Shown here in pieces: positions 1 to 10,000 of a DNA stretch of 10,000 nucleotides. The translations under genes were made by a program, and so were the position numbers. Position 1 is the stretch's first letter; each line of letters opens with the position of its first letter. Where the stretch lies: positions 566,410 to 576,409 of the forward strand of contig NW_004754904.1 of assembly GCF_000188695.1 (NCBI RefSeq), written 5' to 3'. Below the pieces are notes generated by a model that worked only from the letters and a program-made list of their open reading frames with translations, was not told the origin of the DNA and ran no database searches. The stretch comes from Salpingoeca rosetta. Its lineage: Eukaryota; Opisthokonta; Choanoflagellata; Craspedida; Salpingoecidae.

Positions 1-1
<1 letters not shown>

Positions 2-66
<65 letters not shown>

Positions 67-72
67 TGTGTT
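2..72. repeat. (TG)n microsatellite
   Basis: A nearly pure TG run with one TA interruption at 59-60. On the coding strand it is (CA)n, lying in the GSAP intron that leaves by the left edge, so probably towards its 3' half. Confidence 0.98.
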
Positions 73-157
73 AATGTGTAAGGGGAGAGGAAGGGGGATG
101 TGGCTTGTGTGACAACGGGTAAAGCATGTTACTTGTTGTGGTAAAGTGACACCGTAC

Positions 158-3916
<3,759 letters not shown>

Positions 3917-4087
3917 TGTTGTTGTGTGTTCGGTTGTTGGTTGTTTTGGTTGTTGGTTGTTGTTGGAGTGGCGCACAGTCACAGGAAATGCAGTTTGTGG
4001 TGTTTTGTTGTTTCGTGGTTGGGTGACGGCGACGAACGGAACGAACAGACAGGGAGGAAGGAAGGCGACGACAGACAAACGCACACG

Positions 4088-4095
<8 letters not shown>

Positions 4096-4144
<49 letters not shown>
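4096..4144. repeat. (CA)n microsatellite
   Basis: A pure CA run beside a (GC)n-like stretch at 4086-4096. It lies in the spacer between the PARP stop and the GSAP start. Confidence 0.97.
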
Positions 4145-4271
4145 TCACACACAGACACACAGACGAAGGAAAGCGCATGGAAAGAAAGCACAGGGTGAAA
4201 AGACGAACATAAGGGCACAAACACGAACCAAAACAAAACAACAGGAACGGAGGCAAACAAGGTGTGGGAGG

Positions 4272-4299
4272 ACACACACACAGAACACACACACACACA
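4272..4299. repeat. Short imperfect (CA)n
   Basis: A CA run broken by GA, starting about 50 nt past the PARP stop codon. TG-rich on the transcribed strand. Confidence 0.9.
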
Positions 4300-4349
4300 T
4301 CAGAAGATCGGAGGCACAGACCAGGGGAAACTGGCCATCATTGGCAAGG

Positions 4350-4862
4350 TCAGGCTTCAAAAAAGAGCACGGCACGAACAAGCGCTTGATCCATCTGATC
4401 AATAACAATCTCGGCAACCGGAGCATTCTGCTGAGACCACTGCGAGTCCGGGAGTGGTGAGCCACCTTTTCCCACCACCACGACATGTGCATCATGTCCT
4501 GCCTGAAGCATCTTGCCTTCAAACCCGGCGCGCCTCAGCACAGGGTAAGGGTTCGCGTACTGGATATCACAAGCTAGCACGATGTGGTATCGCTTGTGGG
4601 GACTCAGGCGCAGGGACGGAAAGTGCCCATGATGAAACGAAGCTCCCCCGGCGTACTGCAGGGCGTAGTCAAGATCTGGGGTGAAGTAGATGCCAGCTCC
4701 AAACCATCCAGAATCAGTCGTCTGCAGTCGAGCAAAGCCGCCAGTGGAGATGCTCTTTGCGGCGTCAATAGACCGCACGCCGTGGAAGACACGTTGAATG
4801 CGCACAGGAGGGTCGTCTTTGGCCAAACTTGAGTCCAGCATGTTGTAGTGAACGCCAGGCAT
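4350..4862 (-). other. PARP catalytic domain
   Basis: Residues about 386-555. FHG (His412, codon 4784-4782) is the NAD-binding His. GAGIYF (Tyr444, codon 4688-4686) is the second triad residue, followed by DYALQYA, with a Tyr where many PARPs place the nicotinamide-stacking Tyr. Glu536 (codon 4412-4410) sits where the catalytic Glu is expected. The domain reaches the C-terminus, as is usual in PARPs. No separate helical regulatory domain like that of PARP1 is recognisable before it. Confidence 0.87.
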
Positions 4863-6186
4863 CGTGACGCGTTGCAGTACTTGGTCTAGTTTTGGGTCTG
4901 TGGGACGCTGACCGTGGAAAGTATACTTTGGCGCGAACTTGTGGCCCTTGGTTGATAGAAACCCTTTGTAACGGGTCTTCCGCTTCTTCAATGCCGAATA
5001 GAACGCCGGGTCGTCACCCCAGAAAATGCTAACACCTGCGAGGGTCTGACGGAAGGGGCGGAGCGGGGCCTCATTCGCCGTGGGCCCGCCGGCTTCCTCC
5101 AGTAACTGCAGAGCACAGAGGCGCCATCGGTGGTGGGAAAGGGGGCGAGGTATGTAAGCACAAGCGTTGGAAACAGAGATATGTGGGTTCATTGATGGTG
5201 TGCAAGATCATGTGCATGTGACTAGTCTTTATGATCAGCGGAAGCATTGCATCCAGCGTGTGCACGGGTCTTACCTTTAGCACTACTTCTTTGTGAGCTG
5301 GCAGATCCAGGTCCAGCGCAGCGAATTGCGTGTTTCCTGCTTTGATCGCGCTATCTTCCAAGCTTAGCAGCAATCGCGTTGGGAATTTCCACGGCGCATC
5401 ATCGGGGCCGGACACGTCCGCAAGCTGCTTCTTCAGCTCGGAATGCTCCGCTCGGTTCGTTGCAGCCTCAGAATAGGTCTCTTGGGTGACTCGCTCGCTG
5501 GGAACATCGCGAGCACGACGTTTCAGTCGCTCGATGCTTCTCATGACCTCGGCCTTATCACCATGCAACACAGTCACCTGGCTCTTGTAGTTAGGACAGC
5601 GCGTCTTGTTCGGCTGGCGGCGAAAATCGAGCTTCACACACGGAAATTGCTTGTCTGATTGGTCGTCGTAAGGCTTCTCGTAGTATGAGCCAAGCGACCG
5701 TGCCCCACAGTGCACGCAGTGAACGTCTTGGACGGAGCAATCCTTCGCCGGATTCGGCCAGGGGCGCCCGTAGGGCTTGATCGTGTCAGGCATGCCTTTG
5801 CTCCAAATGCAGCCGCTGTTGAACTTGTGGATCTGGTCTGGGCTAAGCAGAATCTCGTTACAGCCGTAGCATGCAATGCTAATGTTCTGAATCTCTGCCC
5901 CAGGCTCGGTGTCGGGAAGGCTGCCAAGCCTTTGCCACGGTTGAATCTTCACACCCTTTTTTGTTTGGATGGGAATATCAAGCACAGTCCATCCCTTCTT
6001 GTCCAGTAAAGCAACAACGTCGACGACCTTGCCCGAATCCAGGTTGTGCTTGCCAACCCAGAACTTGTTGAAGAAGAACTTGTGGGGATCTTCTGGCTCG
6101 ACAGCAACCCCAAAGGCGATGATGTCGCCTGCCTTTGACTTTGCCAAGTTCTCCACTTGAACTTTGAACTTCTGAGGACCCGGCAT
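4350..6186 (-). CDS. PARP-family ADP-ribosyltransferase with N-terminal beta-tent-like zinc domain
   Basis: Two exons, 6186-5275 and 5105-4350, join in phase 0 (AAG/GTAAGA donor, CTCTGCAG acceptor) to give 555 residues and a TGA stop. Layout: 1-100 unrecognised, beta-rich; about 100-190 a zinc-type domain with C106-X2-C109 and C157-X2-C160; 210-260 charged, probably helical linker; about 310-390 basic region leading to the catalytic domain; about 388-555 PARP catalytic domain. His412 lies in VFHGVR, Tyr444 in WFGAGIYFTP, and Glu536 in AEIVIDQMDQALVR, lined up by the conserved Gln544. PARPs transfer ADP-ribose from NAD+ to protein or nucleic acid. The Glu suggests chain-forming ability may be retained, unlike the mono-transferases that lack it. 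No WGR, BRCT, ankyrin or macro domain is seen. The start is the first ATG of the open stretch before the domains (G at -3), but an upstream exon cannot be excluded. Confidence 0.88.
5106..5274 (-). other. Single intron of the PARP gene
   Basis: A 169-nt phase-0 intron with GTAAGA donor and a pyrimidine-rich tract before CTCTGCAG. It has no microsatellite, unlike most introns of the flanking genes. Its length is not a multiple of three, so retention would shift the frame and remove the catalytic domain. Confidence 0.85.
5617..5877 (-). other. CXXC-CXXC zinc domain, beta-tent type
   Basis: Residues about 104-190. CYGC and CVHC pairs are separated by 47 residues, followed by LGSYYE and FPCVKLDF. 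Yippee, Mis18, the cereblon CULT domain and the RIG-I-like receptor C-terminal domain share this layout: two CXXC-type knuckles about 50 residues apart, LG/WG after the second, and a hydrophobic strand after that. Yippee-like features are V-x-D-V-x-C-x-x-C and LGxxYE. The Pro/hydrophobic strand at FPCVKLDF is closer to RIG-I-type domains. Extra Cys at 126, 150, 183 and 197 are not needed for the motif. Confidence 0.55.
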
Positions 6187-6212
6187 TGCTGAACGTCCCT
6201 TGTGGTCAGACG

Positions 6213-6366
<154 letters not shown>

Positions 6367-6568
6367 GTGTTTGGTGTGGTGGCAGGCGATCGCAGGAAAA
6401 TGACTGACAGCTGCTCTTGCTGCTGTCCGCAATCCGTGCACTCCAAACGGTTGAGATGCGATGTGTGATGTGACACCTCCAAAACAAACTGAATTCTGCC
6501 CACTAAATTTTCGACAGACACGTTTACGAGTGTCCCGCAACGCGCCCTGTTGTTCTGGTCTGAAGTTC

Positions 6569-6602
<34 letters not shown>

Positions 6603-6611
6603 CACACACAC

Positions 6612-6651
<40 letters not shown>

Positions 6652-6670
6652 ACACAGACACACACACACA
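6569..6670. repeat. (CA)n with GC and GA interruptions
   Basis: A CA tract broken by CGCA and ACAG units in the PARP/MRH spacer. TG on the coding strand. Confidence 0.97.
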
Positions 6671-6838
6671 GAGGTGGGTTGGTCGATCATGGCTTGTCTG
6701 GCAAGCGTACGACACCAACACTGTCGCAAGGTCGACCACTGAGACCAATAAAATGCCAAGAATTGGTTGTATTGGTGGGCTTCAAACAGAATGGAAGCAG
6801 CAGCACACATTTAAGACAACACGACATTGAAACACAAC

Positions 6839-6935
6839 AGCCACACAGACAACACATCACTCACACACACACACACACACAACACATCAACACATCAACC
6901 ACACACACACACACAGACACACACACGCACGCGCA
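6839..6935. repeat. CA-rich block with ACACATCA units
   Basis: Several short CA runs are split by ACATCA and ACAGAC. It begins about 45 nt past the MRH gene stop, so it is TG-rich in a transcript that reads through. Confidence 0.93.
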
Positions 6936-6980
6936 CACAACCAACCACACAGACAACCCCAACAGGAGGAGGAGGAGGAT

Positions 6981-8848
6981 CTACAGGTCGAGCGGGTCGT
7001 CGTCGTCGGCGTCCTCATCAAAGGCGTCGTTGTTGTCAAAGTGGCTGCTGACAACAGACATGGGCATGAACGCCACCTGCCTGCTCCTGCGGCGCCAGTA
7101 GAGGAAGTAGAATGCAGCGCCGCCGCCAACCAACAGCAGCGGGATGAGCACGCCAGCGGCAACGGCGCCCGTGTTTGCGCCGTGCTTGGATGACCGCCCG
7201 TTGGGGCTCGTGCAATTGCCCTTGATGTCGCCGCACAGGCCGCTGTTGGCCGTGAAGAACGTGAACGACGTCCGGCACACGCCCTGGACCTGCGTGTGTG
7301 TATGTGATGGTTGTGTGAATGTGCATGAATGTGTGTATGTGTGTGTGATGGTTGTGTGAATGTGTGTGTGTGTGTGAGTAAAATGTGTACAGTTGCAGGC
7401 AAGCATGGCTTTTGTGCGCAAGTAGGCACGACGTCATGCGCTCACCAAACCAAAAGCAAAAAGTTTGACCACCCACCACCACCACAACAACCACCCCACC
7501 CCCTCCCTTCACCTTCATCCGCCTCCACTCCACGCACCGATTGCGGGATGAGTTCATCGGGTTCGCACGGGCGGCAGACGAAGCGAATCTCGGCCGAGTA
7601 CGGCGTGTGGGGGCTGTAAGGGCAGTCGCTGCCGTTGCGGTACACGAGATAGACAAGGCCCTCTCGAACCATCAGGTGTCCATTGGCCTTGCCCAGCGAC
7701 ACGTGGCTGCCGCCGTTGCGTGTCATGCACAGCTGTGGTTGCAGATGGAGCATGTCCATGTACATGTGTGTGTGTGTTTGGGGGAATGGATGCGTGAGTT
7801 TGATGAAGCATGTTGGACTTGCAGTTGACAGTACAGGGAAAGCAGACAGCTATTGGAAGGGAGTGAATTTGGAGCACAGCGAAACACAGAAGATGGACAA
7901 ACAAACAAACAAACAAACAAACAAACAAACAAACAAACAAACAAACAAACAAACAAACAAACAAACAAACAAACAAACAATCACACAAGCACGCACCCCC
8001 GAGTCTGCGTCGCCGGCACAGCCACCGCCGAGGGCGGAGCAGAGGCCAAACTTGTATGACGCCATGTCGTCGGTGGCAGTCAGGGAGGACGCATCAATGT
8101 CATTGAGATCAAACGTCGTGTCCGTGGCAGGATCCTGCGGCGCGCGCGGGCGCGGGGGTTGGTCGGTGGATGGGAAGATCATTTGCATGAGAATGACGTG
8201 GAGTCACAGTCATACATGATAACGCACAGTCATACATGAAAATGCACAACCCACCAACAACGTTGATGGCATGCACAAAAAAAAAACAAAAAACCAAAAA
8301 AAAAAAAAAACACATCACACAAAGCAGCAACACACCCCAGCACCTTCAACGCCCTCCCCCACCCACACACCCCACGCCCCTCCTCCGTTCTTCCGTGGTG
8401 CAGAGACGGTACCGTGACGGCGCAGGAGTCGCCGACGGAGGGCGCGCGAACGGGACAGGCCGCCGATGACGCCCACGTGAACATGTACTCGCACAGATCA
8501 TCGTCCTCAGACACGTACACGGGCTGCCCAAGCCCAGCTGTCTCGTCGCAGGTGAACTCGATGCGCGTGCGGCGGTACTTGCCCCACGGGCAGCGATCGC
8601 TGTCGCCATTGGTGTACTCGATCACAAGCGTGCCGTTCTGTAGAGCAGGGTCACAAATGGTGGCAATGGTGGTGATGGTGGGAAGTGGAGAGGTGGCGGT
8701 GAGCATGTCGTGTGCGCGTGGTTTGTGTTGTAGTTGGTCGTTCGTTGCGAAGAGTGAAGCAAGCGTCTCTGAGGGAATGAAATGAACGCACACACAACCA
8801 CAGAGGCATACACACACACACACACACAAGAGACATACACACACAAGC

Positions 8849-8891
<43 letters not shown>

Positions 8892-9153
8892 ACACTTACA
8901 GACACACGCACCTCGATGGATGGGGAGGCGACGCCGCCGAGGTTGTAGCGGTTGTCGCCCTCAATCTGACACACACCCGCCGTCTCATCACAGCCGGTCG
9001 GTGGAACCTGGCAGTTTGCATGGCGATGACAAGGTCGTGAACACGCATGCAGACCAATGCGACACGCACGAGCTGTTGGGTACAAATTACACGAACTGGA
9101 AAAAAAAATTGCAATCACCAACCAAATAAAGGACGAAACACACACACGCGCAC

Positions 9154-9188
<35 letters not shown>

Positions 9189-10000
9189 CAGACACACAGA
9201 CCCCCCGCTCATCTACAGACCAAAAGCACACAGCGCACCTGCTCGTTGAGGGAGTGGCAGACGTTGAGGATGTATTCAAACTTGTGCTTCTTGTCTTTCA
9301 CGTCCACAATCCAGTTGGAGTGCGACTCTGCCGCCTTTTCCAGTGGCGACAGGTCGTACGCAGCGCCCGTGTCCGGGTCCGTCACCACACACGACGCCTC
9401 ACGTCGGCGCCGGCACGCGCGGTCTGTGGGGATGATCACGTATGTGTTGCAGTCGTAGACGCGGTATTGCGTCGTGTTGGCCCTGATGTCGTCCGGGCAC
9501 ACAAACGTGAGGATGGTGGTCATGTTTGCGCTCGAATCCTCCAGGCACTTTGCGCCGTTGTTGTACGTGAGTCGCAGCTCGTTGTCTGCAAACGTCAGCG
9601 CCTGGGACGTGCTGCCAATGTTGATGCGGTCGCCCTTCTCCGAGATGAGGCACGCGCCGGCGCCGTCGCAGTTGGGGACCACGCCGCACACGGCAATCAG
9701 CAGCTGCGCGGTGCTGTCTGGTACGTCAATCTCAATCACGCCCGTCTCGCTCGCCCAGTTGCGCAGGTTGAACGTGAGCAGCGAGATGGGGTCGGTGACC
9801 TCGCACTGGCTGCCAACCGTTGTCCACGTGCTGCACGCAGCAGACGTCTCCCACACAAAGTAGTAGTGGCACGTCTCGTCCTCATAGTCGAACATGGGCG
9901 AGCCCAGCGTGCCGGGGAGGCAGCTGAAGGTGATGGTGGCCTTGCGACGGTTGGAGCCGCAGTTGTCTGGCGCGAGACTGTCCATGGTGTACGTGAGCTC
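6981..10000 (-). CDS. Multi-MRH-domain receptor (cation-independent mannose-6-phosphate-receptor-like), 5' end beyond right edge
   Basis: Six exons: 10000-9239 (open at the edge), 9007-8912, 8637-8413, 8134-7997, 7732-7538 and 7289-6981 (TAG), giving 574 residues in the window. All five joins are phase 0. The luminal part is one partial and three complete MRH repeats of about 150 residues, each with paired Cys and signatures such as LxYxxGxxC, RxxIxFxC, CxYxFxW and TSAAC. A transmembrane helix and a 37-residue acidic tail follow. CI-MPR carries mannose-6-phosphate-tagged hydrolases from Golgi to endosomes; a similar sorting role is inferred. N-X-S/T sites are in the luminal part (NMT, NTT, NGT, NGS, NCT), none in the tail. 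The splice joins are supported by repeats: the spliced CAVTDPATDTTFDL matches CEVTDPISLLTFNL in the previous domain. Exon 2 could end at 8900 (SIEVRVS) instead of 8912. Confidence 0.88.
6984..7094 (-). other. Acidic cytoplasmic tail of the MRH receptor
   Basis: The 37-residue tail ends in an Asp/Glu cluster then PLDL at the C-terminus. The position recalls the acidic-cluster dileucine signal (DXXLL, recognised by GGA adaptors) at the end of CI-MPR, but here the residues are L-D-L, not LL. It is therefore a degenerate or different signal. The Asp run is coded by GAC/GAT repeats. Confidence 0.75.
7095..7166 (-). other. Transmembrane helix of the MRH receptor
   Basis: A hydrophobic run of about 24 residues (AVAAGVLIPLLLVGGG, then AAFYFLYW) is followed at once by WRRRSR, a stop-transfer basic cluster. 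This gives a type I orientation with the MRH repeats in the lumen. Confidence 0.92.
7303..7364 (+). repeat. 21-bp direct repeat, period 41
   Basis: TGTGATGGTTGTGTGAATGT occurs at 7303 and again at 7344, in the acceptor-proximal part of the last MRH intron (7290-7537). CA-rich on the coding strand. Confidence 0.9.
7897..7980. repeat. (AAAC)n tetranucleotide, about 21 units
   Basis: A perfect ACAA/AAAC array. On the coding strand it is (GTTT)n starting about 16 nt after the 5' splice site of the MRH intron 7733-7996. Confidence 0.98.
8205..8239 (+). repeat. Two copies of CACAGTCATACATGA, period 20
   Basis: Copies at 8205-8219 and 8225-8239 in the MRH intron 8135-8412. A simple local duplication. 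Confidence 0.92.
8276..8311. repeat. A-rich tract
   Basis: Runs of A are broken by single C or CC. On the coding strand it is a T-rich tract in the middle of the intron 8135-8412. Confidence 0.95.
8805..8894. repeat. (CA)n with GAGAC/AGC interruptions
   Basis: CA runs (8812-8828 and 8851-8885 the cleanest) fill the donor half of the MRH intron 8638-8911. TG on the coding strand. Confidence 0.96.
9137..9203. repeat. (CA)n then (GACA)n
   Basis: A short CA run is followed by about eight GACA units (9155-9188). It lies near the donor of the MRH intron 9008-9238, giving CTGT/TG-rich sequence on the coding strand. Confidence 0.95.
9413..9814 (-). other. MRH domain b, probably not sugar-binding
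   Basis: Runs from GSQCEVTDP through IAVCGVVPNC, INIGSTSQAL and LRLTYNNGAKC to the Cys of TDRAC. At the usual Gln position it has Leu (ACLISE). The Arg before the IxFxC strand is replaced (MTTILTFVC), and the acidic residue/Tyr pair is poorly kept (VYDCNTYVI). It is most likely a structural repeat. Confidence 0.7.
9833..10000 (-). other. MRH domain a, C-terminal part only
   Basis: It enters the window at ELTYT and includes RRKATITFSC, EDETCHYYFVW and TSAAC, the last two disulfide-loop signatures of an MRH domain. The Arg of the RxxIxFxC motif and acidic residues before CxYxF are present, so its C-terminal half looks compatible with sugar binding. The Gln-bearing half is outside the window. 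Confidence 0.8.

Larger units (their letters stand above)
3917..4349. promoter_or_regulatory. 433-bp spacer: PARP gene 3' flank and GSAP 5' leader
   Basis: From 4349 downwards on the coding strand, the end of the PARP gene is followed within about 50 nt by TG-rich DNA (4299-4272), T-rich DNA, and a longer TG tract (4144-4096). These could serve as GU-rich downstream elements for 3' processing. No AATAAA is visible on the minus strand. Nearest the GSAP start, 3966-3917 is built of CAA/ACC units (CCAACAACAACCAACAACC at its upstream end), a G-poor, unstructured leader type. No TATA box is evident. The GSAP transcription start is unknown. Confidence 0.5.
7233..8433 (-). other. MRH domain d (membrane-proximal, spans three introns), degenerate
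   Basis: Assembled from the last four exons. It begins GDSCAVTDP and contains GLCMTRNGG, VYLVYRNGSDC, AEIRFVC and VCRTSFTFF, ending at Cys before the membrane stalk. Met replaces the Gln, no acidic-Tyr pair is kept before FTFF, and the FxW motif is lost. It is probably non-binding. Confidence 0.7.
8455..9397 (-). other. MRH domain c (spans two introns), best-kept sugar site
   Basis: Assembled from exons 10000-9239, 9007-8912 and 8637-8413. It has Gln in GVCQIEG, Arg in YRRTRIEFTC, acidic residues in VSEDDDLC and Tyr in CEYMFTW. These are the four positions (Gln, Arg, Glu, Tyr) that contact mannose 6-phosphate in CI-MPR binding domains, although the acidic residue nearest the expected spacing is Asp. 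Confidence 0.72.

Noticed and set aside
4350..5192. PARP domain as a separate gene starting at the ATG at 5192-5190
   Set aside because: That ATG falls inside the 169-nt interval with a perfect GTAAGA donor and CTCTGCAG acceptor. Splicing joins the upstream zinc-domain exon in frame, and the residues encoded between 5192 and 5106 look non-conserved.
5617..5877. Firm assignment of the zinc domain to RIG-I-like receptors
   Set aside because: The CXXC pairs, spacing and following strands fit Yippee and Mis18 domains equally well by eye; no helicase domain is present. Only the wider fold type is claimed.
6747..6752. AATAAA as a polyadenylation signal
   Set aside because: It is on the plus strand, where no gene was found; the genes here are on the minus strand. 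The copy at 9125-9130 lies inside an intron on the wrong strand.
7897..7980. Regular short-unit array as a CRISPR-like array
   Set aside because: It is a perfect AAAC tetranucleotide microsatellite with no spacers, inside an intron. The GACA array at 9155-9188 is the same kind of thing.
9209..9985. Start codon of the MRH gene at 9985
   Set aside because: The frame is open to the window edge, and the preceding residues (ELTYT) belong to the LxY strand of an MRH domain, so the gene continues to the right. No signal peptide follows this Met.

Overview
The window looks like nuclear DNA of an intron-rich, fairly GC-rich eukaryote. Three protein-coding genes lie head to tail on the minus strand, with GT-AG introns mostly of about 160-380 nt and spacers of 433 and 794 bp. 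The gene set points to a holozoan: a homologue of animal gamma-secretase-activating protein (GSAP), a poly(ADP-ribose) polymerase-type ADP-ribosyltransferase, and a multi-domain mannose-6-phosphate-receptor-homology (MRH) receptor. The compact genes and short introns suggest a unicellular relative of animals, for example a choanoflagellate. That placement is inference; no species marker is visible.

In transcription order (right to left): (1) 10000-6981 is the 3' portion of a type I membrane receptor with one partial and three complete MRH domains, a transmembrane helix and a short acidic tail. It has six exons in the window, joined at phase-0 introns. (2) 6186-4350 is a two-exon gene for a 555-residue protein with a CXXC...CXXC zinc-binding domain of the beta-tent type (Yippee/Mis18/RIG-I C-terminal-like) followed by a PARP catalytic domain with an apparent H-Y-E triad. 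(3) 3916-158 is a GSAP homologue with six exons in the window; its 3' end runs off the left edge. The exon models come from GT/AG sites whose phases agree and whose joins recreate sequence resembling human GSAP, or resembling the neighbouring MRH repeats.

The non-coding DNA is dominated by (CA)n/(TG)n microsatellites plus (AAAC)n, (GACA)n, poly-A and T18G13 tracts. Their strand is not random. Read on the coding strand, TG/GT-rich sequence follows most 5' splice sites, and CA- or C-rich sequence precedes many 3' splice sites. TG-rich sequence also follows the stop codons of the two genes that end here. This polarity is the main structural pattern not explained by the genes.

The three genes have no obvious joint pathway. 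The GSAP homologue and the MRH receptor both suggest endomembrane and secretase/lysosome trafficking, while the PARP gene suggests a nuclear, nucleic-acid or stress/immune role. Shared orientation alone is not evidence of co-regulation.
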